From Flavobacterium chilense (GTDB lineage Bacteria; Bacteroidota; Bacteroidia; Flavobacteriales; Flavobacteriaceae), in NCBI RefSeq assembly GCF_001602525.1, contig NZ_LSYT01000011.1, positions 95,065 through 159,064 of the forward strand: DNA of 64,000 nt. Reading direction: 5' to 3'. Below the pieces are notes generated by a model. It searched no databases, was not told the DNA's origin, and saw only the letters and a list, made by a program, of their open reading frames with translations. Within the stretch, counting starts at the first letter, position 1, and every line of letters begins with the position of its first letter. Made by a program: the position numbers and the translations under genes. This document shows, one piece after another, positions 50,712 to 60,164 of this stretch.

Positions 50712-51228
50712 TAAAGTAATATACGCCATTTATAATGACGATGATATTTTGATGGATGCAGTAAAGAAAACCAGAGCTGCTCATCATCATATTGAAGAGG
50801 TTTTTACTCCATTCCCAGTTCACGGATTGGATAAAGCTATGGGTTTAGCACCAACAAGATTAGCAATTTGTGCTTTCTTATACGGATGTGTTGGTATTTC
50901 TGTTGCAACAACAATGATGAGTTATATCATGATTCATGACTGGCCACAGGATATTGGTGGAAAGCCAAGTTTCAGTTTCATTCAGAATATGCCATCATTT
51001 GTGCCAATTATGTTTGAGATGACTGTATTTTTCGCTGCTCACTTAATGGTTATTACTTTCTATATGAGAAGTAGATTATGGCCATTTAAACAAGCTGAAA
51101 ATCCTGATGTAAGAACAACAGATGACCACTTCTTAATGGAAGTTGCTGTAAATGATAACGAAGCAGAACTGGTTACTTTTTTCGAAGGTACAGGAGCTGT
51201 TGAAGTTAAAGTAATTGAAAAGAATTAA
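50704..51228 (+). CDS. actD: Alternative complex III subunit ActD (DUF3341)
   Basis: 174 residues. DUF3341 family: a soluble N-terminal part ('HHHIEEVFTPFPVHGLDKAMGL') and two membrane helices (about 58-80 and 100-120). Accessory membrane subunit of the complex with no cofactor. Overlaps actC by 8 nt and ends 8 nt before actE. Confidence 0.93.
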   Translation: MSNKVIYAIYNDDDILMDAVKKTRAAHHHIEEVFTPFPVHGLDKAMGLAPTRLAICAFLYGCVGISVATTMMSYIMIHDWPQDIGGKPSFSFIQNMPSFVPIMFEMTVFFAAHLMVITFYMRSRLWPFKQAENPDVRTTDDHFLMEVAVNDNEAELVTFFEGTGAVEVKVIEKN

Positions 51229-51236
51229 TTGTAGCT

Positions 51237-51782
51237 ATGAAAAGGATATATAAAATAACACTTTTAGTTGGTATAACTATTTTAGTTTCATCTTGCCACA
51301 ATAATTCGGCACCAAACTATCAGTATTTTCCAAATATGTATGAGTCTGTAGGTTATGAAACTTATTCAGAAGCAAAAATATTTAAAGGAGGAAAAGAAGG
51401 ACAGCTTCCTGTAGAAGGAACTATCAATAGAGGTTTTGAACCTTATGAATATGAAAATTCGACAGCAGGTTATGAATTGGCAAAAGCTAATTTAAAATCA
51501 CCTTTGACTGAAGAAGAAAGAAATTCAGGAAAAGGTAAAGAACTTTTCGAAATTTACTGTATCAGTTGTCATGGTGCAGCTGGAAACGGTAAAGGTAAAT
51601 TGGTTGAAAGAGAGAAATTTCTTGGAGTACCTAGCTATAAAGACAGAGTTATTACTGAAGGAAGTATCTTTCACGTTGAAACTTATGGTTTAAATGCAAT
51701 GGGTTCACATGCAAATCAATTAAGTGCTCACGAACGTTGGTTAGTTGCTGACTATGTTCTGAAACTAAAAAGCCAATTATAA
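51237..51782 (+). CDS. actE: Alternative complex III subunit ActE (mono-heme cytochrome c)
   Basis: 181 residues. Lipoprotein signal 'MKRIYKITLLVGITILVSSC' and one CISCHG heme site at about residue 110, with an axial Met likely in 'GLNAMGSHANQL'. Together with the cytochrome domain fused to ActA, the complex would have two mono-heme c domains. In tight order with actD (8 nt) and actF. Confidence 0.93.
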   Translation: MKRIYKITLLVGITILVSSCHNNSAPNYQYFPNMYESVGYETYSEAKIFKGGKEGQLPVEGTINRGFEPYEYENSTAGYELAKANLKSPLTEEERNSGKGKELFEIYCISCHGAAGNGKGKLVEREKFLGVPSYKDRVITEGSIFHVETYGLNAMGSHANQLSAHERWLVADYVLKLKSQL

Positions 51783-51809
51783 TTGTTGAACAAACTGATC
51801 GTAATAGAT

Positions 51810-53204
51810 ATGTATACATTTTCAAGTAAATTAAAAACTTTTTCTATCATCTTAATGGTTCTTGGACTATTAGGAATTGGGTATGGTTTTTTAAGTGCGC
51901 CTAAAGATATTCAAGAAGTTGAAAAAATACTAGCTGCAGATGCTCATGGTTCTCATGGTGCTGCGCATGAAGAAGCTGCTGAGGCTTCTCACAAAGATGC
52001 AGAGCATCACGAAGCTGCTGAAGCTTCGCATGATTCACACAAAGGTGGTGAGCATGCAAAAGTTAATGCTGCAAATGAGCATGAAGAACATTTAACGCAT
52101 GTATTGCACCAATTGCAAAACAAGCCATGGTCTGCATTGTATGTTGCCTGTATTTTCTTTTTACTACTTTCAATGGGAGTTTTAGCATTTTATGCTATTC
52201 AACAAGTTGCTCAGGCAGGTTGGTCTCCTGTTTTATTCAGAGTTATGCAGGGAATCACAGCATATTTACCAGCTGGTTCTATCATTTTCTTTATTATACT
52301 AGTTTTATGTGGATTACACTTTAATCATATCTTCGTTTGGTTAGGAGAAGGGGTTACTGATCATAATAGTCCAAACTATGATGCAATTATTGCTGGAAAA
52401 TCGGGTTATTTAAACTTTCCGTTTTGGATCGCAAGAGCTTTTGTTTTCTTATTAGGATGGAACTTATACCGTATTTATTCTAGAAAAAATTGTTTAGCTC
52501 AGGACGAAGCCAATGATGATCTATACTACAAAAAGAATTTTAAATTATCTGCTGGATTTTTAGTATTCTTTATAGTTTCAGAATCTATTATGTCTTGGGA
52601 TTGGATTATGTCATTTGATCCACACTGGTTCAGTACATTATTTGGATGGTATGTTTTTGCTTCTTTCTTTGTAAGTGGTATCACTACAATTGCATTAGTT
52701 ACTATATACTTAAAATCTAAAGGATATTTAGAGTATGTAAATACAAGCCACATTCACGATTTAGCTAAATTTATGTTTGGTATTAGTGTTTTCTGGACTT
52801 ACTTATGGTTTTCTCAATTCATGTTGATCTGGTATGCAAACATTCCGGAAGAGGTTACTTACTTCGTAACAAGAATTCAATTATATAACTTACCGTTCTT
52901 TGGTGCTGTAGTTATGAACTTTGTGTTCCCATTGTTAATATTAATCAATACTGACTTTAAACGTCTTAGTTGGGTTATTGTGATGGCTGGTGTTGTTATC
53001 CTGCTTGGTCACTATGTTGATTTCTTTAATATGATTATGCCTGGTACAGTTGGAGATAAATGGTTTATTGGAGTTCCTGAAATTGCATCTATTCTTTTCT
53101 TCTTAGGTTTATTTATTTTTGTTGTATTTACTGCATTAACTAAAGCTCCTTTGTTAGCTAAGAGAAATCCTTTCATTGAAGAAAGTAAACATTTTCATTA
53201 TTAA
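51810..53204 (+). CDS. actF: Alternative complex III subunit ActF with His-rich insert
   Basis: 464 residues from the ATG at 51810 (a TTG at 51783 is open upstream). About ten membrane helices, NrfD-like fold similar to ActC. A soluble insert after the first helix is rich in His, Glu and Ala (15 or so His within about 65 residues, 51945-52100), unlike ordinary ActF; it could bind metals. The remainder, with 'SMGVLAFYAIQQVAQAGW' and 'ESIMSWDWIMSFDPHWFST' pieces, is typical. Confidence 0.92.
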   Translation: MYTFSSKLKTFSIILMVLGLLGIGYGFLSAPKDIQEVEKILAADAHGSHGAAHEEAAEASHKDAEHHEAAEASHDSHKGGEHAKVNAANEHEEHLTHVLHQLQNKPWSALYVACIFFLLLSMGVLAFYAIQQVAQAGWSPVLFRVMQGITAYLPAGSIIFFIILVLCGLHFNHIFVWLGEGVTDHNSPNYDAIIAGKSGYLNFPFWIARAFVFLLGWNLYRIYSRKNCLAQDEANDDLYYKKNFKLSAGFLVFFIVSESIMSWDWIMSFDPHWFSTLFGWYVFASFFVSGITTIALVTIYLKSKGYLEYVNTSHIHDLAKFMFGISVFWTYLWFSQFMLIWYANIPEEVTYFVTRIQLYNLPFFGAVVMNFVFPLLILINTDFKRLSWVIVMAGVVILLGHYVDFFNMIMPGTVGDKWFIGVPEIASILFFLGLFIFVVFTALTKAPLLAKRNPFIEESKHFHY

Positions 53205-53223
53205 TATTTAAAGAAGTAAACAG

Positions 53224-54417
53224 ATGACAAGTTTGTTGGTAATTATAGTTTTAGTTTTATTAGCAGTTGCATTATGGCAATTGACCAAGATATTTGATCT
53301 TACTCAAGTAGGATCTTCTTCGGACGATTCTCAAATTGCATCAGATAATGATAATAATGTTCAGGGATATATTTTGTTTGGCTTTTTGGCTTTCATTTAT
53401 ATATTTACAATTTACGGATTACTAAAATGGGGTAATTTAGCACTTCATACTCCAGCTTCTGAGCATGGACTTTTAGTAGATAATTTGATGAACATTACCT
53501 GGGTTTTAATTTTTACAGTTCAGGTAATTACTCAAGGTTTATTATACTGGTTTTCTTTTAAAAACAGAGGACATAAAGATAAAAAAGCATTATTCTTTGC
53601 TGATAGTAATAAATTAGAAGCAATCTGGAGTATTATTCCATCTGTAGTTTTAGCCTGTTTAATTCTTTATGGATTATATGCCTGGAACAACATCATGTTT
53701 GTTGACAAAGACGAAGATGTAATCGAAATTGAATTATACGCTCAGCAATTTAAATGGACTGCAAGATATGCAGGTCAGGATAATGTTTTAGGAAAAGCTA
53801 ACGTTCGTTTAATCGAAGGTGTAAATACTTTAGGAGTTGATATGTCTGATCCTAATGCTCAGGATGATATCGTAGTTTCTGAATTGCATATTCCAAAAGG
53901 GAAAAAAATACATTTCAAAATGCGTTCTCAGGATGTATTGCACTCAGCTTACATGCCTCACTTTAGAGCACAAATGAACTGTGTTCCTGGTATGGTTACT
54001 GAATTTGCTTTTATCCCAACTTATACTACTGCTGAATACAGAGAGTTGCCTTTTATGGTTGAAAAAGTAGCTAACATCAATAAACTTAGAGCAGAAAAAA
54101 GTGTTGAGTTAGTGGCTAAAGGAGGAACAGCTTTAGATCCTTATACATTTGATTATTTATTATTATGTAATAAAATTTGTGGAGCTTCTCACTACAACAT
54201 GCAAATGAAAGTTGTTGTTGATACTCCGGAAGATTATAAAAAATGGTTAAGCGAGAAAACGACTTTAGCTCAGGATATCAAAGCGGCTGCCGCTGCTGAG
54301 AAACCAGCTGAAGGAGCTAAAGCTACTACAGATACTGCTGCTGCTAAAATTAAAGATACAGTTAAAGCGGTTGTAGACACTGTTAAAGCAGCTGTAGCTA
54401 AAGTTGCTATGAAATAA
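53224..54417 (+). CDS. coxB: Cytochrome c oxidase subunit II
   Basis: 397 residues. Two main membrane helices (about 50-75 and 130-160, plus a first hydrophobic end), then a CuA domain with 'CNKICGASHYNM' (C-x3-C-x3-H) and the Glu between. 'VLHSAYMPHFRAQMNCVPGM' carries a further CuA His. The C-terminus is a 50-residue Ala/Lys/Asp helix-forming tail rich in 'AAAAEKPAEGAK' and 'KAVVDTVKAAVAKVAMK', not part of the normal domain. It takes electrons from the ActA/ActE hemes or another cytochrome c. Confidence 0.94.
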   Translation: MTSLLVIIVLVLLAVALWQLTKIFDLTQVGSSSDDSQIASDNDNNVQGYILFGFLAFIYIFTIYGLLKWGNLALHTPASEHGLLVDNLMNITWVLIFTVQVITQGLLYWFSFKNRGHKDKKALFFADSNKLEAIWSIIPSVVLACLILYGLYAWNNIMFVDKDEDVIEIELYAQQFKWTARYAGQDNVLGKANVRLIEGVNTLGVDMSDPNAQDDIVVSELHIPKGKKIHFKMRSQDVLHSAYMPHFRAQMNCVPGMVTEFAFIPTYTTAEYRELPFMVEKVANINKLRAEKSVELVAKGGTALDPYTFDYLLLCNKICGASHYNMQMKVVVDTPEDYKKWLSEKTTLAQDIKAAAAAEKPAEGAKATTDTAAAKIKDTVKAVVDTVKAAVAKVAMK

Positions 54418-54448
54418 TATTTATTAAGAAAATTTAAAGTACACATAT

Positions 54449-56251
54449 ATGTCAGCAGAAGCGCACGATCACGATCACGGACACGATCACGAGCACGAAC
54501 ATCATCATAAAGACACGTTCATTACTAAATATATCTTTAGTATTGATCATAAAATGATTGCTAAACAATACTTAATTACAGGTATTGTTATGGGAGTAAT
54601 CGGTATTGCAATGTCCTTGCTTTTCAGAATGCAATTGGCATGGCCGGAAGAGTCTTTTAAAATCTTTAATGTTTTATTAGGAGATAAATTTGCACCTAAT
54701 GGTGTAATGGCAAATGATATTTATTTGGCCTTAGTTACAATTCACGGTACTATCATGGTATTCTTTGTACTTACGGCTGGTTTAAGTGGAACTTTTAGTA
54801 ACTTACTTATTCCACTTCAAATTGGAGCAAGAGATATGGCTTCCGGGTTTATGAACATGATTTCATACTGGTTGTTCTTTTTATCTGCTGTAGTAATGTT
54901 ATGTTCTTTATTTGTTGAAGCTGGACCAGCTTCTGCAGGTTGGACAATCTACCCTCCATTAAGTGCTTTACCGCAAGCGATCCCTGGATCTGGAACTGGT
55001 ATGACTTTATGGTTAGTTTCGATGGCAATCTTTATCGCATCTTCTTTAATGGGATCTTTAAATTACATCGTTACTGTTATTAACTTGAGAACTAAAGGAA
55101 TGTCTATGACAAGACTTCCACTTACAATCTGGACATTTTTTGTAACAGCTATTATTGGTGTTATTTCATTCCCGGTTTTATTATCTGCTGCTTTATTATT
55201 GATTTTTGACAGAAGTTTTGGTACTTCATTCTTCTTGTCTGACATCTATATTGCTGGAGAGGTTTTACACTACCAAGGAGGTTCTCCTGTTTTGTTTGAG
55301 CACTTATTCTGGTTCTTAGGACACCCTGAGGTTTATATCGTAATCTTACCTGCAATGGGGCTTGTTTCTGAAATTATGGCTACGAACTCTCGTAAACCAA
55401 TCTTTGGATACAGAGCGATGATTATGTCAGTTCTTGCAATTGCATTTTTATCTACAATTGTTTGGGGTCACCACATGTTTATTTCAGGTATGAATCCTTT
55501 CTTAGGATCTGTATTTACTTTTACAACTTTATTGATTGCAATTCCATCTGCTGTAAAAGCTTTCAACTGGATTACAACTTTATGGAAAGGTAACTTACAA
55601 TTTAACCCAGCAATGTTATTCTCTATCGGAATGGTTTCTACTTTCATCACTGGAGGTTTAACAGGAATCATTTTAGGAGATAGTACTTTAGATATTAACG
55701 TTCACGATACTTACTTCGTAATTGCTCACTTTCACTTAGTAATGGGTATCTCTGCTCTTTACGGAATGTTTGCTGGTATTTACCACTGGTTCCCTAAAAT
55801 GTACGGAAGAATGTTAAATAAAAACTTAGGTTACATTCACTTTTGGGTAACAGCAGTTTGTGCTTATGGAGTATTCTTTCCAATGCACTTTATTGGATTA
55901 GCTGGTTTACCAAGACGTTACTATACAAACACAAACTTCCCATTATTTGATGATTTACAAAATGTGAATGTTTTAATTACAACATTTGCTCTTGTGGGAG
56001 GTGCATTCCAATTAGTATTCTTATACAACTTCTTTAGCAGTATTTTCTACGGTAAAAAAGCTGTTCAGAATCCATGGAAATCAACTACATTAGAGTGGAC
56101 TACTCCTGTAGAACATATTCACGGTAACTGGCCAGGAGAAATTCCTCACGTATACCGTTGGCCATATGACTATAGTAACCCTAATCATGATGTAGATTTT
56201 GTACCGCAAAATGTACCAATGAAAGAAGGTGAAGAAGTTTTACACCACTAA
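54449..56251 (+). CDS. coxA: Cytochrome c oxidase subunit I with His-rich N-terminus
   Basis: 600 residues, twelve membrane helices. It has the heme a and a3-CuB ligands in 'VTIHGTIMVFF', 'WFLGHPEVYI', 'WGHHMFISG' and 'HDTYFVIAHFHLVMG'; the HPEVY Tyr forms the His-Tyr link. The first 22 residues, 'AHDHDHGHDHEHEHHH', are almost all His/Asp/Glu and look metal-binding. Reduces O2 to water and pumps protons. Last gene of the respiratory operon. Confidence 0.96.
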   Translation: MSAEAHDHDHGHDHEHEHHHKDTFITKYIFSIDHKMIAKQYLITGIVMGVIGIAMSLLFRMQLAWPEESFKIFNVLLGDKFAPNGVMANDIYLALVTIHGTIMVFFVLTAGLSGTFSNLLIPLQIGARDMASGFMNMISYWLFFLSAVVMLCSLFVEAGPASAGWTIYPPLSALPQAIPGSGTGMTLWLVSMAIFIASSLMGSLNYIVTVINLRTKGMSMTRLPLTIWTFFVTAIIGVISFPVLLSAALLLIFDRSFGTSFFLSDIYIAGEVLHYQGGSPVLFEHLFWFLGHPEVYIVILPAMGLVSEIMATNSRKPIFGYRAMIMSVLAIAFLSTIVWGHHMFISGMNPFLGSVFTFTTLLIAIPSAVKAFNWITTLWKGNLQFNPAMLFSIGMVSTFITGGLTGIILGDSTLDINVHDTYFVIAHFHLVMGISALYGMFAGIYHWFPKMYGRMLNKNLGYIHFWVTAVCAYGVFFPMHFIGLAGLPRRYYTNTNFPLFDDLQNVNVLITTFALVGGAFQLVFLYNFFSSIFYGKKAVQNPWKSTTLEWTTPVEHIHGNWPGEIPHVYRWPYDYSNPNHDVDFVPQNVPMKEGEEVLHH

Positions 56252-56261
56252 AAATATTTAA

Positions 56262-56290
56262 AAAAGACTGCTATTAAAGCAGTCTTTTTT
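56262..56290 (+). terminator. Terminator of the act-cox operon
   Basis: AAAAGACTGCT-ATTAA-AGCAGTCTTTT with T run, 11 nt after the coxA stop. Confidence 0.88.
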
Positions 56291-56348
56291 GTTTTAGTTA
56301 AAGTTTAAGCTGTCTACTTTTACTATTTTAGAAACTAATTAGTTTGTC

Positions 56349-56356
56349 TATCTTTG
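56349..56356 (+). promoter_or_regulatory. -7 element of ruvB, very close to its ATG
   Basis: TATCTTTG ends 4 nt before the ATG at 56361. With the usual start distance the mRNA would begin at or near the A of the ATG, so a leaderless transcript is likely. Confidence 0.5.
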
Positions 56357-56360
56357 TAAA

Positions 56361-57383
56361 ATGAATGAGAACTTAGATCCCACTACAAATGGGTATAACC
56401 CAGAAGAATTAGATCTTGAAAAAAGATTACGTCCGCTATCCTTTGATGATTTTGCCGGACAAGATCAGGTTTTAGAAAATTTAAAAGTTTTTGTTGCAGC
56501 TGCCAACCAGCGTGGCGAAGCTCTTGATCATGCACTTTTTCATGGTCCTCCCGGATTAGGTAAAACTACTTTAGCTAATATCCTTGCCAATGAACTTGAG
56601 GTTGGAATTAAAATTACTTCAGGTCCAGTTTTAGATAAACCTGGAGATTTAGCAGGTCTGTTAACTAACCTTGACGAAAGAGATGTCTTATTTATCGATG
56701 AGATTCATCGTTTGAGTCCAATTGTAGAAGAATATTTATATTCTGCAATGGAGGATTTTAAAATCGATATTATGATTGAATCCGGACCAAATGCAAGAAC
56801 AGTCCAAATCAATTTAAACCCTTTTACTCTAATAGGAGCTACAACACGTTCCGGATTATTAACAGCTCCAATGCGGGCACGTTTCGGGATTTCATCACGT
56901 TTACAGTATTATACTACTGAACTTTTGACTACTATTGTCGAAAGAAGTTCTTCTATTCTTAAAATGCCAATTTCTTTGGATGCTGCTATCGAAATTGCCG
57001 GCAGAAGTCGCGGAACACCTCGTATTGCTAATGCATTGCTGAGAAGAGTTCGTGATTTTGCACAAATAAAAGGAAATGGAACTATTGATCTTGAAATTGC
57101 ACGTTATGCATTAAAAGCACTTAATGTAGATGCTCATGGTTTAGATGAAATGGACAACAAGATTTTATTAACGATTATTAATAAATTCAAAGGTGGACCT
57201 GTCGGACTTTCGACTTTAGCAACAGCTGTTTCAGAAAGTAGTGAAACTATTGAAGAAGTATATGAACCATTTTTGATTCAGGAAGGATTCATTATGCGTA
57301 CACCACGTGGACGAGAAGTGACAGATAAGGCATATAAGCATTTGGGGAAAATAAACACAAATATTCAGGGTGGATTGTTTTAA
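56361..57383 (+). CDS. ruvB: Holliday junction helicase RuvB
   Basis: 340 residues. AAA+ motor of RuvAB branch migration. Walker A 'GPPGLGKTTLAN', Walker B 'LFIDEIHR', sensor 'TLIGATTRSG' and arginine finger region 'RARFG' are intact; the winged-helix C-terminus carries 'TPRGREVTDKAYKHLG'. Typical length. P450 gene starts 12 nt after the stop, same strand, so the two may share an mRNA. Confidence 0.98.
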   Translation: MNENLDPTTNGYNPEELDLEKRLRPLSFDDFAGQDQVLENLKVFVAAANQRGEALDHALFHGPPGLGKTTLANILANELEVGIKITSGPVLDKPGDLAGLLTNLDERDVLFIDEIHRLSPIVEEYLYSAMEDFKIDIMIESGPNARTVQINLNPFTLIGATTRSGLLTAPMRARFGISSRLQYYTTELLTTIVERSSSILKMPISLDAAIEIAGRSRGTPRIANALLRRVRDFAQIKGNGTIDLEIARYALKALNVDAHGLDEMDNKILLTIINKFKGGPVGLSTLATAVSESSETIEEVYEPFLIQEGFIMRTPRGREVTDKAYKHLGKINTNIQGGLF

Positions 57384-57394
57384 TTCTATTAAGA

Positions 57395-58741
57395 ATGTCT
57401 GAAAACAAAAAATATAATTATCCTAACAGACTTTCAATATTGAGATTTTTTCTGGATGCTGAAGGAGTACGTAAAAATCCGATTCCGTTTCATAAAAGAT
57501 ATTTTGATCAGCTTGGAGATTCGTTTTCACTAAAAATAGGTTATTCGAAACATATTATTTTATCTCGTGATAATGAAATTGCTCAGTATATTCTGCAGAA
57601 AAACCAAAAGAATTATCACAAATCTAAGTTTCAATCTGTCTATCTTTCTAAATATTTAGGAAAAGGATTGCTGACTGTTGATGGGGATTTCTGGTTGAAG
57701 CAAAGAAGACTTATTCAGCCTGCTTTTCATAAACAAAAAATGAATCAACTGGTTGAAAACATGAATCAGACTATTGTTTCTGAACTAGATGTTTTAGAGG
57801 CAGAAAAACCGGTTGATCTTTTTCCAGTAATGAGTCAGTTAGCGTTCAATGTTGTGGCTAAATCTTTATTTCAGCTTTCAATTTCAGATCAAAAATTAAA
57901 TCGGATAAAATTTATAACTGAAGAAGTTCAGAATTTCTTAATTAAAGAAATCCGGCTTCCACATAAAGCATGGTGGTTTTCATTAAGCGGACAGGTGAAA
58001 AGACATCTTGAACTTGCAGAAGAAAACAATCAGATCATAAAAGAAATTATAGAAGAACGAGTTGCATCAAAAAAAGAAATTAACGATTTACTAAATATGC
58101 TTTTAGAAACCCGATATGAAGATACGGGTGAAGGAATGTCAGTAAAGCAATTGGTTGATGAAATTAAAGTTCTCTTTATTGCCGGACATGAAACAACAGC
58201 AAACGCTTTAACATTTACGCTGCATCTTTTAGGGACACATCCTGAAATACAAAAAAAAATATATAATGAAATTGTTGAAATTGAATCGCAGACTACAGAC
58301 ATAGTAGAACAGCTTCAGAAGATGACTTATACAAATGCAGTTTTAAACGAATCCATGCGTTTGTATCCGCCAGCCTGGATCACCGATAGACAGAATGTTT
58401 CGGATGATACACTTGCAGGTTATTATATAAAAAAGGAAACACTAATTGGAGTTTCTTTTTATGAGTTGCACCGAAATCCAAAATATTGGCAAAATCCGGA
58501 TGAATTTATTCCGGAACGTTTTCTTGGAGAACAAAAAAAGCAATCGATGCAATACTTTTATCCTTTTGGCGCCGGACCAAGAATGTGTATTGGTTCGGGA
58601 TTTGCTATTTATGAAATGTGCTTAACAATAGCCCATATTGTAAAAAAATACACGATTAAATCCAGTAACGACATTGTTCGTTTTAATCCTTTAATTACAT
58701 TAAAACCTGTTGACGTAGAAGTTTCATTTTCAGAAAGATGA
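57395..58741 (+). CDS. Cytochrome P450
   Basis: 448 residues. The heme-binding loop 'FGAGPRMCIGSGFA' (FxxGxxxCxG) supplies the thiolate Cys at about 396; the I-helix 'AGHETTANAL' has the acid-alcohol pair; the K-helix 'ESMRLYPP' has the ExxR. No membrane anchor, so soluble. Like bacterial fatty-acid or terpenoid-type P450s, but the substrate is unknown. Its stop overlaps the start of queG by 4 nt (ATGA), though no functional link is known. Confidence 0.95.
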   Translation: MSENKKYNYPNRLSILRFFLDAEGVRKNPIPFHKRYFDQLGDSFSLKIGYSKHIILSRDNEIAQYILQKNQKNYHKSKFQSVYLSKYLGKGLLTVDGDFWLKQRRLIQPAFHKQKMNQLVENMNQTIVSELDVLEAEKPVDLFPVMSQLAFNVVAKSLFQLSISDQKLNRIKFITEEVQNFLIKEIRLPHKAWWFSLSGQVKRHLELAEENNQIIKEIIEERVASKKEINDLLNMLLETRYEDTGEGMSVKQLVDEIKVLFIAGHETTANALTFTLHLLGTHPEIQKKIYNEIVEIESQTTDIVEQLQKMTYTNAVLNESMRLYPPAWITDRQNVSDDTLAGYYIKKETLIGVSFYELHRNPKYWQNPDEFIPERFLGEQKKQSMQYFYPFGAGPRMCIGSGFAIYEMCLTIAHIVKKYTIKSSNDIVRFNPLITLKPVDVEVSFSER

Positions 58742-59664
58742 CAATTAATGCCAAAGAGACATATTCGAAATTTATAAAATCTGAAGCAAAACGACTTGGT
58801 TTTCTTTCATGCGGTATATCCAAAGCCGGGTTTCTGGAAGAGGAAGCTCCAAGACTTGAAAAGTGGCTCAATAATAACCATCATGGTCAAATGGCGTATA
58901 TGGAGAATTATTTTGATAAACGTTTGGATCCTACTTTATTGGTTGACGATGCTAAAAGTGTTGTTTCGCTTTTACTAAATTATTATCCAACTGAAGTTCA
59001 AACTGAAGAAAGTTTCAAAATTTCTAAATATGCTTATGGGCAGGATTATCATTTTGTAATCAAAGAGAAGTTAAAAGAGTTTTTGCACGCTATTCAGGAA
59101 AATATCGGCGACGTATCTGGCAGAGCTTTTGTTGATTCTGCTCCGGTTTTAGACAGAGCATGGGCGGCTAAAAGCGGTTTAGGCTGGATTGGTAAAAGTG
59201 GTAACCTGATCACTCAAAAAGTCGGATCTTTTTATTTTATTGCTGAACTTATACTTGATTTAGAATTAGAATATGATCATGCTGTTACAGATCATTGTGG
59301 TTCCTGTACTGCTTGTATTGATGCTTGTCCTACACAGGCAATTGTCTCTCCTCATGTTGTTGATGGGAGCAAATGTATTTCTTATTACACCATCGAACTT
59401 AAAGAAAATATTCCTTATGAAATGAAAGGAAAATTTGATGAATGGATGTTTGGTTGTGATACTTGCCAGGATGTTTGTCCCTGGAACAGGTTCTCGAAAC
59501 CTCATTCGGAACCCTTATTTAATCCAAATTCTGAATTACTTTCTTTTTCTAAAAAAGACTGGATCGAAATTACAGAAGAAACTTTTCGTGCAGTTTTTAA
59601 AAATTCTCCTATCAAAAGAACCAAATTTGAAGGTTTGAAACGGAACATCAAATTTTTGAAATAG
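58738..59664 (+). CDS. queG: Epoxyqueuosine reductase QueG
   Basis: 308 residues. Cobalamin- and Fe-S-dependent enzyme that reduces epoxyqueuosine in tRNA at the last step of queuosine synthesis. Two cluster motifs 'CGSCTACIDACPTQAI' and 'CDTCQDVCPWN' are complete, and the N-terminal part has the substrate-loop 'RAFVDSAPVLDRAWAAKSGLGWIGK'. Shorter than E. coli QueG (379) at the C-terminal HEAT-repeat end, as in many Bacteroidota. The queuosine-precursor transporter is at 13374. Confidence 0.95.
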   Translation: MTINAKETYSKFIKSEAKRLGFLSCGISKAGFLEEEAPRLEKWLNNNHHGQMAYMENYFDKRLDPTLLVDDAKSVVSLLLNYYPTEVQTEESFKISKYAYGQDYHFVIKEKLKEFLHAIQENIGDVSGRAFVDSAPVLDRAWAAKSGLGWIGKSGNLITQKVGSFYFIAELILDLELEYDHAVTDHCGSCTACIDACPTQAIVSPHVVDGSKCISYYTIELKENIPYEMKGKFDEWMFGCDTCQDVCPWNRFSKPHSEPLFNPNSELLSFSKKDWIEITEETFRAVFKNSPIKRTKFEGLKRNIKFLK

Positions 59665-60164
59665 ATTTTCTTGTAATCTTTTACTTGTTTTTTATTCCTC
59701 CTAATTTACAAAATTTAATTATTGCGATTTTTATTTTTTGTAAGATTTTTATGTTTTTGTCGGCAAATCTTTTAAATGCTAACAATACAATAAAAAATTA
59801 AGAAATTTCTGCAGTTTTGTTATCAAATAGTTATATTTTTTGCGGCTTAAGGTTAATTTTAGTCGTTAAAAAGTGTTGTTTAACGTTTATCTGTGCATTT
59901 TAACGAGTAAAGTGGTTAGTACATAGGTGTTTGCATATTTTCGCGCCTCCAAAACTACTAATTTAATCTTGAGACCACCTTTGTGGCTTGAACCAAATAT
60001 ACTTATGGTGCAAACGTTACTTTATTTTTACAAAGATCTTGAAAAGACTTTTCTAAGACTTATCACATCCATTCTTTTTATTTTATCGTATCTGCTACAG
60101 ATGTTGAAAACCAACACAGGTTCTTCAGCGTTCAATATTTCTATTCTTAAAATCACAGTTGTCT
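59665..60164. other. 500-bp AT-rich intergenic region before the large secreted protein
   Basis: No gene convincing to me. It contains an inverted repeat CGTTAAAA (59864-59871) / TTTTAACG (59898-59905) and several AACG/TTAACG words near 59860-59910. An 81-codon frame (59927-60172) runs through it but has no recognisable content. A long leader or regulatory region for the following gene is likely. No clean TAnnTTTG was found. Confidence 0.5.
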
